From Pelagibacterium flavum (GTDB taxonomy: Bacteria > Pseudomonadota > Alphaproteobacteria > Rhizobiales > Devosiaceae): a stretch of DNA of 64,000 nucleotides. Location: assembly GCF_025854335.1 (NCBI RefSeq), contig NZ_CP107716.1, positions 2,473,001-2,537,000 on the forward strand. The letters run 5' to 3'. This document shows positions 9,165 through 16,151 of the stretch, one piece after another (positions within the stretch are counted from its first letter, which is position 1; every line of letters begins with the position of its first letter). The translations under genes were made by a program, and so were the position numbers. The notes beneath the pieces were generated by a model. The model was not told the DNA's origin, did no database searches, and was given only the letters and a program-made list of their open reading frames with translations.

Positions 9165-9833
9165 CACCGCTGCCGCCATTCGCGGCCAGTTCCTCGTTCA
9201 GCTTGGCGACCATCACCGCTTCGAGGACGGGCAGCAGTTCGGCCATGGCGAGCGGCGGCACGCCGAGCGCGTCACCGAGCGCCAGCGCCGCCGACATGTC
9301 CCAGCCGATCACAGCGCCGGGCAGCACACGCAGCTGGCCGCCGAGACGGCCGACCAGGTCCCAGACCTGCCAACCCTCCGGCGTTTCCGGACGGTTCAGC
9401 CGCGTCGGGCAGTCCGGGCAGGTTTGCGCGCAGGCTTCGCAGTAGCGCTCGCCCCCGCCGAAGGACCATTCGGCGAGGGCGCGGAGGCGTTTTTTTCCTG
9501 CTCCAGAAGCAGGCCCTTCGAGACGTAGGTCAGCTGGAACGCCTCGAAGATCGGCCAGATGTCGAGCAGCGCGTCGATGGCCTCCGGGCTCGGGTCGATA
9601 GGCTTGCTGTCGGCGTTGCCGATGCCCTCCCAGGCGAGCACCGCCCGCCGCGCCAGCGCCTTGGCGAAGGCGACGGCGCGTTCCTCGTCGGAGGCATTGT
9701 CCGGCATGGCCTCGACGGCCGGATCGCTCCGGGTCGCGACCATCAGGGCGGTGGTCAGCGGGCGCAGCTGCACCCGCACGCCCGGGGCAAGGTCGTGCCA
9801 GCGGGGCGCGTTGGTCAGGTCGAGCGTGAGCAT
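9154..9833 (-). CDS. Phage tail assembly chaperone, frameshifted GT-type product
   Basis: Long product predicted by -1 frameshifting from the gene starting at 9833. After residue 115 the -1 frame continues about 110 residues with coding character: a Cys-rich stretch (CEACAQTCPDC), then PEGWQVWDLVGRLGGQLRV and a C-terminus ending AANGGSGVRS. This matches the lambda G/GT arrangement, in which the T extension binds the tape measure protein. Slip site GAA AAA AAC lies at 9489-9497. No tape-measure gene follows; vapBC lies there instead. Confidence 0.72.
9396..9833 (-). CDS. Phage tail assembly chaperone, zero-frame G-type product
   Basis: 145 aa. Reads DLTNAPRWHDLAPGVRVQL at the N-terminus, and DALLDIWPIFEAFQLTYVSK before the slip site; the last 30 residues are low-complexity Ala/Pro/Arg, as expected when the zero-frame tail is only a terminator. 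The start codon overlaps the tail tube gene stop. In lambda-like phages this short form coats the tape measure protein during tail assembly. Family call rests on position next to the tube protein and on the frameshift structure. Confidence 0.7.
   Translation of the reverse strand: MLTLDLTNAPRWHDLAPGVRVQLRPLTTALMVATRSDPAVEAMPDNASDEERAVAFAKALARRAVLAWEGIGNADSKPIDPSPEAIDALLDIWPIFEAFQLTYVSKGLLLEQEKNASAPSPNGPSAGASATAKPARKPARTARRG
9489..9497 (-). promoter_or_regulatory. Programmed -1 frameshift slippery site
   Basis: On the minus strand, zero-frame codons 113-115 read GAA AAA AAC, giving the slippery heptamer A AAA AAC (run of seven A, 9490-9496). The -1 frame is open afterwards for 110 codons, the 0 frame for only 30. 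Confidence 0.7.
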
Positions 9834-10774
9834 CAGTACACCTCAATGTCATTGATCAGGGTTGCGGTGCACATCCGGCCAACGACGCTGTCGCGCGCCG
9901 CCTGCCAGTCGAAGGTGGCCTGAACGCCCTGCGGCCCCGAGATCTCGATGCGCGGGCGCGGCAGGTAGACGGCGTGCACGGTGAAGGTGAAACTCTCTCC
10001 GGAGGGTAGCGAATAACCGAACTCGAGTTCGCAGGCCTCGCCGTTGATGGCCTGCGTCACCAGCGTGCTGTCGGCGAAGCGCACCTCAATGGAGCCGGTC
10101 AGTGCCGCGATGGACGGGTCCGCGCCGTCGATGCGACCGTCGTTCCGGATGGTCTCGATCCGGTCGAGGTTGTTCGCGTAGGTGATGTCGGCCGAGACCA
10201 CATTGCCAAGCGGGGAGCCATTCCGGGTCATCGCGCCGTTGAAATGCCCAAAGCGTTTCAGTTCGAGCGCGGCAGGAGTTCCCGCGCTGGTGGTCGTGCC
10301 CACCGTCTCGCCCTGCGCGACCAGCCGCGCCGTCGCGGTCAGCAACCCCGAGCGCTGCATCTGCCAGGTGATCTGGTCGAGGACGCAGCCCGAATACATC
10401 GCGTAGCGCGGCACCTCGGGCATGCCCGTCTCGATCGACATCGAGGGCAGCGTCCAGGACCCCGACTGGAACTCGTGGCTGTATGGGGCTTCCGCGCCGG
10501 TGGTCGTCGGCGTGCCGAAGGCCGCCTTCAGCCAGAAGCCGAAGGCCTCTGCGTCGAGCGGCAACACGACATCGCCGTCGGCCGTCACCGCGTCCTTGAT
10601 CGGCGCCAGCGGATCGCGTCCGTAGCCGAGCAGTTCCGAGTTCAGCAGCGGCTGCTCCGCGCCGAGCGAGGTGCTGGCGAAGGGCATGCGGGTGAAGCCG
10701 CTGGCGGGCGGCGTTCCATAGGTGGTCTCGAACGCAAGCGCCATCAGCGCCCGCGCCCCCTGGGCTCGTGCCAT
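9833..10774 (-). CDS. Phage major tail (tube) protein
   Basis: 313 aa. N-terminus ARAQGARALMALAFETTYG and later GFTRMPFASTSLGAEQPLL, with a beta-rich body and an Ig-like C-terminal half (about ISGPQGVQATFDWQAARD). This matches the tail tube proteins of Rhodobacter/Rhizobium siphoviruses. It is followed by the G/GT chaperone with a stop/start overlap and preceded by the tail terminator, the standard order. Full length, no lesions seen. Confidence 0.85.
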   Translation of the reverse strand: MARAQGARALMALAFETTYGTPPASGFTRMPFASTSLGAEQPLLNSELLGYGRDPLAPIKDAVTADGDVVLPLDAEAFGFWLKAAFGTPTTTGAEAPYSHEFQSGSWTLPSMSIETGMPEVPRYAMYSGCVLDQITWQMQRSGLLTATARLVAQGETVGTTTSAGTPAALELKRFGHFNGAMTRNGSPLGNVVSADITYANNLDRIETIRNDGRIDGADPSIAALTGSIEVRFADSTLVTQAINGEACELEFGYSLPSGESFTFTVHAVYLPRPRIEISGPQGVQATFDWQAARDSVVGRMCTATLINDIEVY

Positions 10775-10798
10775 GTTCGTCTCCTATGATCGGTTGGG

Positions 10799-11215
10799 TC
10801 AGGCCAGCTGGTCGGCCGTGGAATAATGCAGCACCACCGGGATGACGGCAGCCTTCAGGCTGGCCGCGCCCTCGACCGGCAGATCGACCGGGCGCGGCGC
10901 TTCCGCCTCGACCCAGTCGCAGAGGCCGCCGAGTGTGCGGTCGATCGAGAGCGCAGCCCCGATGCTGGCGATCAGCGTGTCGAAGTCAGCGTCACGGTCG
11001 GTGCCCTGCACGACCGCCTCGATCTCGGCGCGGTGCTGATAGTGGTAGGCGAGCGGCGACAGCGTCACTTCGGGCTCTCCCGGCTCGCCATCGCGCAGGA
11101 TCAGCAAGCCATTGGTCGGTACGCGCTCGGGCAGGACGTCGCCGCGCAGGGCGGTGGCAGGCAGCGCCGAGAGCCGCGTGTGCAGCGCGGCGAGGATGGT
11201 TTCGCGAGGGGTCAT
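10799..11215 (-). CDS. Phage tail terminator-like protein (DUF3168-like)
   Basis: 138 aa. N-terminus MTPRETILAALHTRLSALP, middle VTLSPLAYHYQHRAEIEAVV; typical of small proteins that cap the tail tube and meet the head connector. ATG 11215 overlaps the merR stop (ATGA), so at present its translation is coupled to merR. In related phages it would follow the DUF6441 gene directly; here the mer genes stand between them. Confidence 0.75.
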   Translation of the reverse strand: MTPRETILAALHTRLSALPATALRGDVLPERVPTNGLLILRDGEPGEPEVTLSPLAYHYQHRAEIEAVVQGTDRDADFDTLIASIGAALSIDRTLGGLCDWVEAEAPRPVDLPVEGAASLKAAVIPVVLHYSTADQLA

Positions 11216-11637
11216 GGATTGGCGGACCTGGAAATTGCGTCGAGCACCGGACAGTCCGGAACCTCGGCGCCCGAACACTTGGATGCGGTCTCGGTGAGGA
11301 CGATTTCGATGCGCCTGAGATCCGCGATCCTCGCGCGGACATCGGCAAGGTGGCGCTCGGTCCGCTCCTTGACCTCTGCGCAAGTTGGCGCGGCACCGTC
11401 TTCGAGCCCCATGAATCCGCGGATGTCCTCCATCGAGAACCCGAGTTCGCGCGCGCGCAGGATGAAGCGCAGGCGCGTGGCATGCACAGAGGAGTAGATG
11501 CGGTAGCCTGCGCCCGTCCTGGGCGGGTCGGGCAGCAGGCCAGTCTTCTCGTAATAGCGAATCGTCTCGATGTTGCAGTCGGTCGTCCGAGCTAGGTCTC
11601 CGCGTGTAAGGCCGCTCTCGCTCTCGTGATCGGTCAT
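11212..11637 (-). CDS. merR: MerR-family metal-responsive regulator (mercury type)
   Basis: 141 aa. Winged HTH at residues 10-45 (CNIETIRYYEKTGLLPDPPR), dimer helix, then metal ligands: Cys in TCAEVKER, and two more in KCSGAEVPDC. Three Cys in these positions are what MerR uses to bind Hg(II). Divergent from merA, with a dyad promoter between them. It represses and, with Hg(II), activates by twisting the promoter. Its stop overlaps the start of a phage tail gene, which is unusual. Confidence 0.85.
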   Translation of the reverse strand: MTDHESESGLTRGDLARTTDCNIETIRYYEKTGLLPDPPRTGAGYRIYSSVHATRLRFILRARELGFSMEDIRGFMGLEDGAAPTCAEVKERTERHLADVRARIADLRRIEIVLTETASKCSGAEVPDCPVLDAISRSANP

Positions 11638-11651
11638 CGGCCAGTTTCCCC

Positions 11652-11682
11652 TTGAGCCTGTAGTTGCTACAGACCTTACACC
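11652..11682 (+). promoter_or_regulatory. MerR-type promoter/operator upstream of merA
   Basis: TTGAGC (11652-11657), 19-bp spacer, TACACC (11677-11682). The spacer holds the perfect dyad CTGTAG-TTG-CTACAG (11658-11672). An overlong 19-bp spacer with a central dyad is the hallmark of MerR-family targets. The dyad differs from the classic Tn501 mer operator. About 185 bp lie between this site and merA, in which I recognise no gene such as merT or merP. Confidence 0.65.
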
Positions 11683-11868
11683 TCTCATCAATAGCAGACG
11701 AGAGGTACGCGACGGGGAGCTTGCAGACGACCGAACGGACAGCCCGACCGCGGATCGCCCGGCCCGAAAGGGATGGCTCGCAGCGGGTGCCTGTTGGGCG
11801 CCTTTTACAGGTCTAGGCTGTCTGACGGCGGCAGCGGCGACTGAACACTCGAACGGACGGATGACCCC

Positions 11869-13290
11869 ATGAAAGACGACTGCGCCCCGAAAGACGATTT
11901 CGACCTTGCCGTGATCGGTGCCGGCTCGGCCGGGTTCTCGGCCGCGATCACCGCCGCCGAAGGAGGCAAGCGGATTGCCCTGATCGGTCATGGCACCATC
12001 GGCGGGACCTGCGTGAACGTGGGCTGCGTGCCGTCCAAGACGATGATCCGTGCCGCCGAGGCTGTCCACGGCGCGCAGTCGGCGCATCGGTTCCCGGGCC
12101 TCAGGGGCGAGGCGCAGGTCGCCGACTGGGCGGCGCTGGTCGCGGCCAAGGACGATCTCGTCTCGACGCTGCGCCAGAAGAAATATGCCGACCTGCTGCC
12201 GGGCTACGATGGCGTGACTTATCTCGACGAGGGTCCGGCACGTCTGGTCGAAGGCGGCGTCGAAATCGGCGGGCGCAAGATCACAGCCCCCAAGGTCATC
12301 GTCGCCACCGGCGGGCGGCCCGCCGTGCCCGACATCCCCGGTATCCTGGACGTCCCGACGCTCGACAGCACGTCGCTCCTGGAGCTGGAGCGGCTGCCCG
12401 AGAGCCTGATTCTCCTCGGCGGCGGCTATATCGGCGTGGAACTCGCGCAAATGATGGCGCGGATGAGCACACGCGTCACCATCGTCTGCCGCTCGCGCCT
12501 GCTGCCGCGGGCAGAGCCGGAGGTCTCTAGGGCACTCGCCGAGGTCTTGCGTGCCGAAGGTCTCACGATCCTCGACGGCGTGACCTATGACGCCGCGCGG
12601 CGCGACGGCGACCGCGCCGTTCTGACGGTAACGGTTGACGGCAACGTACGCGATCTGACCGCGGATCACCTTGTCCTGACCACCGGGCGCGCGCCCAACA
12701 CCGAAGGGCTGGGTCTGGCCGAAATGGGCATCGAGACCGATCGACGCGGCGCGATCAAGGTTGGCGACGACATGGCCACGACACGCCCCGGCATCTATGC
12801 GGCGGGCGATGTGACGGACCGGGACCAGTTCGTCTACATGGCCGCCTATGGCGCCAAGCTCGCGTCCCGCAACGCCGTGCTGGGCGGGGCCGAGCGCTAC
12901 GACAACGCCGCGATGCCCTGGGTGGTGTTCACCGATCCGCAGGTCGCCGGCGTCGGCCTGACCGAGGCGCAGGCGCGCGCGGCGGGTCATGACGTCAAGA
13001 CCAGCGTGCTGACCCTCGACAACGTACCCCGCGCGCTCGCCGCCCGCGACACGCGCGGCCTGATCAAGCTGGTCGCGGACCGGGCGACCGACCGCCTGCT
13101 GGGCGGCGTGATCATGGCGCCGGAGGGCGCCGACAGTGTCCAGACGCTTGTCCTGGCGTTGAAGTTCGGCATGACGACAAAGGCGCTCGGCGAGACGATC
13201 TTCCCCTATCTCACCACGGTCGAGGGCCTGAAGCTCGCCGCGCAGACCTTCGACAAGGATGTCGCGAAGCTGTCGTGCTGCGCGGGGTGA
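11869..13290 (+). CDS. merA: Mercuric reductase MerA (no N-terminal HMA domain)
   Basis: 473 aa FAD-disulfide reductase that reduces Hg(II) to Hg(0) with NADPH. FAD motif VIGAGSAGFSAA (about residue 15), redox pair in GTCVNVGCVPSK, NAD(P) motif GGGYIGVELAQ, and the second FAD block GIYAAGDV. The C-terminus ends LSCCAG: the vicinal Cys pair that hands Hg(II) to the active site, which separates MerA from lipoamide dehydrogenase. There is no N-terminal HMA domain, as in many alphaproteobacterial MerA. No transporter genes are nearby. Confidence 0.95.
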   Translation: MKDDCAPKDDFDLAVIGAGSAGFSAAITAAEGGKRIALIGHGTIGGTCVNVGCVPSKTMIRAAEAVHGAQSAHRFPGLRGEAQVADWAALVAAKDDLVSTLRQKKYADLLPGYDGVTYLDEGPARLVEGGVEIGGRKITAPKVIVATGGRPAVPDIPGILDVPTLDSTSLLELERLPESLILLGGGYIGVELAQMMARMSTRVTIVCRSRLLPRAEPEVSRALAEVLRAEGLTILDGVTYDAARRDGDRAVLTVTVDGNVRDLTADHLVLTTGRAPNTEGLGLAEMGIETDRRGAIKVGDDMATTRPGIYAAGDVTDRDQFVYMAAYGAKLASRNAVLGGAERYDNAAMPWVVFTDPQVAGVGLTEAQARAAGHDVKTSVLTLDNVPRALAARDTRGLIKLVADRATDRLLGGVIMAPEGADSVQTLVLALKFGMTTKALGETIFPYLTTVEGLKLAAQTFDKDVAKLSCCAG

Positions 13291-13340
13291 CCCGAGCCGT
13301 CGGTTTCGTGGCTGCCGAGCAAGATTGCGCATCGATGCGA

Positions 13341-13979
13341 TCACAACCTACCCTCCACCCAGTTCGCCACGATCAGCCCCGGCACGCCGTCCAATGCCCG
13401 GTCCGCATCCCGCGCCAGGTCCAGCCGCTTCGGCAGCTTCACCTGCGGCACCAGCAGGAAGATCGGCGCGGTGACCTTGCCGCGTCCGGTCTTCGAGCGC
13501 GACACTACCGCTTGGCCCTTCGTGTTCAGCCGGCTCTCAGCCACCAGCAGACTCGGGCCCGTCCGGCGATAGACGAACCGTAGCCGCAATCCCCGGCGTC
13601 GTTCCCATTCGCCGGGGGTGATCCGGCCGCCGCGCAGGGATTTGCCCGCGGCGGGCAGCGGGATCGCCAGCCAGAACCCGTTCTTCGAGCGGATCAGCGG
13701 GCCGGTGTCATGCGCACCGACGATGACCGGCGCCTTCGACCAGACCAGCGCCGCGGCGTCGAGGCTTTCGCCCGACCTCGGGAAGTTCTGGCTGCGGATC
13801 GAGTTGGCGAGCCGTGTGCCGAGCCCCGCGCCGGTGATCTGCAGCCGCCACGCCGACTTCAGCCCGGTCCCGGCCTCGCGCATGGCAGCCGTCACCGCGC
13901 GTTCGCCCGCCGCGACCTCGGCCGCCATCATCGCGACGATGTCGGGATCGATGTCGAGCTTCAGCTTCATGGCCGTCAT
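13341..13979 (-). CDS. Phage head-tail/minor tail protein (DUF6441)
   Basis: 212 aa from ATG 13979 (ATG 13970 is also possible). N-terminus KLKLDIDPDIVAMMAAEVAA, then AMREAGTGLKSAWRLQI, and near the end FLLVPQVKLPKRLDL: the DUF6441 pattern of phage tail-completion clusters, gp10-like by position. The start overlaps the end of an upstream frame (ATGA). Downstream come merA and merR, not the expected tail terminator. Confidence 0.75.
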   Translation of the reverse strand: MTAMKLKLDIDPDIVAMMAAEVAAGERAVTAAMREAGTGLKSAWRLQITGAGLGTRLANSIRSQNFPRSGESLDAAALVWSKAPVIVGAHDTGPLIRSKNGFWLAIPLPAAGKSLRGGRITPGEWERRRGLRLRFVYRRTGPSLLVAESRLNTKGQAVVSRSKTGRGKVTAPIFLLVPQVKLPKRLDLARDADRALDGVPGLIVANWVEGRL

Positions 13980-14017
13980 GCGGGCCTCAGATCGACGGTC
14001 CAGACCAGCCGCTCGCG
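13976..14017 (-). pseudogene. C-terminal tail of a truncated phage head-tail connector gene
   Basis: In the frame overlapping the DUF6441 start by four bases, about 13 residues RERLVWTVDLRPA can be read before the stop. This resembles the end of head-tail joining proteins. The sequence upstream is not phage but a DUF3489 fragment on the opposite strand, so the phage operon is cut at about 14017. Confidence 0.5.
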
Positions 14018-14374
14018 GTCGCGGACACCGACGCAGGGTTCGCCGCCATCGGCATCGAGACCGAGGACGCGAACACCGCGCCTGCGGGCGCGACGGATGC
14101 GCCGACCGAGGAGCCCGCGCCGGACACCCCCACTGAACCGAAGGCTGCGCCCAAGACGCGCACACCGCGCGAGGGAACGAAGCAGGCCACCCTGATCGCC
14201 ATGCTGCGCGCGCCAGAGGGCGCGACAATCGAGGAGATCATGGGCGCGACGGGCTGGCAGTCGCACACGGTGCGCGGCGCGATGGCCGGGGCGCTGAAGA
14301 AGAAGCTCGGGCTCGAAGTGACCTCGGAGAAGGTCGAGGGGCGCGGGCGGGTCTACAGCTTGCCGGGCAACTGA
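14018..14374 (+). pseudogene. DUF3489 protein, 5'-truncated
   Basis: The open frame has no start codon and joins phage sequence at the left. It keeps the linker (TDAGFAAIGIETEDA), an Ala/Pro-rich hinge, and the whole C-terminal DUF3489 winged-helix-like domain: REGTKQATLIAMLRAPEGAT, then GATGWQSHTVRGAMAGALKK and a VYSLPG end. Complete relatives begin about 70 residues earlier with another HTH-like domain. It marks a recombination junction. Confidence 0.7.
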
Positions 14375-14452
14375 CGCAGCGCCGAACGCCGGTCTCTATG
14401 CCGCCGTCCCGCGTGGGGCGGCGGCTTCTTTGTGTAGCGTCGCCTCCGGCCA

Positions 14453-14550
14453 ACGTGAAACGACGGGCTTCACGCACGATAGTCATATCTCTCGCGTGAT
14501 AATTATACTTCACGCACGATATTGCATTTTCATGCGCAGCCCCTATCTTT
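14453..14550. repeat. Cluster of TTCACGC/GCGTGAA repeats (operator or iteron-like)
   Basis: CTTCACGCACGATA occurs exactly twice, at 14468-14481 and 14508-14521, 40 bp apart. Inverted GCGTGATA lies between them (14494-14501), CGTGAAACG stands at 14454-14462 and TCGTGTGAAG just before the next gene. Spacing of about four helical turns on an AT-richer background suggests a regulator-binding array upstream of the 14581 gene. Confidence 0.5.
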
Positions 14551-14580
14551 CGTGTGAAGCGGGATGAAAGGCAGACACCT

Positions 14581-15249
14581 ATGGCATTTCGAGCAGACGA
14601 GGCGGCACAGGACGGCTACGAGCGGGCGCGACGGATCTTGGTCCTGACGCCCGGGGTCGAAGCCGACCAGCGAGAGAAGGCGGACGGCGCGCTGCAGGAC
14701 CTGATCGACGCGCATGGTCCGGTTGTGCGCGGGTATCCAACGTGGCATCCCTTGGTGCCGCAGGAAAATCCCCAGATGCCGGTGACGGACCCCAGCGACC
14801 GTTGCGGTTATCAAGGTCTGGACCACACGATCTATTTCGCACACGCGTTCGTTTCGTGCCCCTACGGAGATGGCTCAAAGATCATCGAGTCTGTCGAAGC
14901 GATGGAGCCCCATCCCTGCGCCACGATTACCGCCGAGCGGCTGGACGTTCCCTTTTACAATTCGGGTACTACGCCGATCCTCGTTCGCTGCGACTGGCAC
15001 GAAGCTTTTCCCGAGCGCCACATGGTGCCCAAGAAGCTCGCCGTGCCGCTGATGATTCAGCAAGAGATGCGCATGTGGCACCGCGCTGAAGTCGGCGAGC
15101 GGTGGGATACGATGCGTCCCTACCTGCTCGGTGATCCCCATGGGTCGCGCTCATCGCTGTTCGTCAATCAGGAGACGGCGATGGCGATGAAGCGCGTCTA
15201 CATGGCTATGGTGGAGTCCGGCATGTTCGGGCCGCTGCGAATGGACTGA
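14581..15249 (+). CDS. Conserved hypothetical protein
   Basis: 222 aa, soluble, no membrane segment. AAAGG lies upstream of ATG 14581; an in-frame GTG at 14554 is less likely. Notable stretches are GYPTWHPLVP, FAHAFVSCPYGDGSKIIESV and DWHEAFPERHMVPKKLAVPL, with several conserved-looking His, Cys and Trp residues. I do not recognise a characterised domain. It stands between a repeat array and a ruined recombinase, so it is probably island cargo. Confidence 0.65.
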   Translation: MAFRADEAAQDGYERARRILVLTPGVEADQREKADGALQDLIDAHGPVVRGYPTWHPLVPQENPQMPVTDPSDRCGYQGLDHTIYFAHAFVSCPYGDGSKIIESVEAMEPHPCATITAERLDVPFYNSGTTPILVRCDWHEAFPERHMVPKKLAVPLMIQQEMRMWHRAEVGERWDTMRPYLLGDPHGSRSSLFVNQETAMAMKRVYMAMVESGMFGPLRMD

Positions 15250-15740
15250 CGCGTCGTTCATCATCGCAGTCCGCGCGGTCGATGTTCGGGGCTATCCAGG
15301 CGAACACGACGCGGTCATCGACCGCGAGACGTGGGATCGCGTCCACGCTATTCTGGAAGAAAGTCGTCGCAAGCGCGCCGCTTACACCCGTGCCGAGACG
15401 CCCGCGCTGCTGAAAGGACTGCTGTTCGGGCCGGATGGCGCGGCCTTCTCGCCTACAACCGCGCAGGTCCGACAGCACTCTGGTCAAGGCACTCGCCCGC
15501 GCGTTCCGGTGGAAGCGGATGCTGGAGTCGGGCGAGTACGCCACCATCGCGGAACTGGCCGAGCGCGAGGTGATTGCGCCCTCCTACATGACCCGCGTCC
15601 TGCGGCTCACGCTGCTCGCACCGGAAATCGTCGAGGCGATCCTGGACGGAAAGCAGGGGCCGGAGGTGACGCTGGTGCGGGTGCTCGAGCCGTTCCCACT
15701 GAGCTGGAGCGATCAAAAAGACACCTTCTCCGGTCGTTGA
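15250..15740 (+). pseudogene. Large serine recombinase, C-terminal fragments
   Basis: Two pieces in different frames. The first (about 15276-15440) reads YPGEHDAVIDRETWDRVHAI and ALLKGLLFGPDGAAFSPT, the recombinase domain of large serine recombinases. The second (about 15478-15740) reads LVKALARAFRWKRMLESGEY, then SYMTRVLRLTLLAPEIVEAI, the family C-terminal end. The zinc-ribbon region between them is deleted and the catalytic N-terminus is absent. Relic of an integrated element. Confidence 0.7.
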
Positions 15741-15787
15741 ACATCGCGCTTCTGACATCCTGCGCAAACGCTACTATTGCTTCGTTG

Positions 15788-15800
15788 GGCCAAATTGGCC
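15788..15800. promoter_or_regulatory. Palindrome upstream of phd, candidate operator
   Basis: GGCCAAATTGGCC is a perfect 6-1-6 palindrome 31 bp before the phd start. Phd/YefM antitoxins bind such short dyads to control their own operon. Function inferred from position. Confidence 0.45.
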
Positions 15801-15831
15801 AAAAGTGGCGAAGGAATAGGCGGGGAGTCGC

Positions 15832-16029
15832 ATGCAGACCCTGAGCGCGAAAGACGCGAAGTATGGCTTCGGACGGTTGATCGACCTCGCCCGCGCCGAG
15901 CCGGTGGCGGTGGCGAAACATGGGCGAACTGTCGTGGTGGTGATGGCAGTCGAAGAGTACGAGCGGTTGAAGGACATTGAACTGGGTCGCGAAGATAGCC
16001 GCCCAAGCACCAAAGGGACGGCAGAATGA
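15832..16029 (+). CDS. Phd/YefM-family antitoxin
   Basis: 65 aa with the family N-terminus SAKDAKYGFGRLIDLARAEP, then VAVAKHGRTVVVVMAVEEYE. Phd folds bind DNA and neutralise a Doc or RelE-type toxin through a C-terminal tail. The next frame begins at the stop (ATGATG), but it is a 41-aa ORF that resembles no toxin, and hsdR follows. The antitoxin may be an orphan or an expression regulator for the hsd operon. Confidence 0.8.
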   Translation: MQTLSAKDAKYGFGRLIDLARAEPVAVAKHGRTVVVVMAVEEYERLKDIELGREDSRPSTKGTAE

Positions 16030-16151
16030 TGGATCAAGCTACTTCCAGCCAGATCGCCTCCGACGCCCGCCTTACCAAGTACTCCCTCGGCTCGCGATTG
16101 CATTTCACGCCGGGGACTTGGACCCACCCAGCAAAGAAAAAGAACCGATGA
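16026..16151 (+). CDS. 41-aa ORF linking phd and hsdR
   Basis: Starts ATG 16026 inside the phd stop (ATGA) and ends TGA overlapping the hsdR ATG 16148 (ATGA). The chain of two four-base overlaps suggests translational coupling from phd to hsdR. Sequence: MMDQATSSQIASDARLTKYS, then a basic end THPAKKKNR. I recognise no family; it may be a remnant of the toxin gene or only a coupling leader. Confidence 0.4.
   Translation: MMDQATSSQIASDARLTKYSLGSRLHFTPGTWTHPAKKKNR

Noticed and set aside
11700-11868. merT or merP between the mer promoter and merA
   Set aside because: Short frames there have no vicinal Cys membrane helix or HMA motif.
11216-13344. Long open frame on the minus strand opposite merA
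   Set aside because: It is a shadow of a GC-rich gene; only its last 141 codons (merR) have recognisable sequence and a proper start.
14453-14550. CRISPR-like array
   Set aside because: Only two exact repeats with a 26-bp gap plus inverted copies, no cas genes nearby; fits an operator cluster better.
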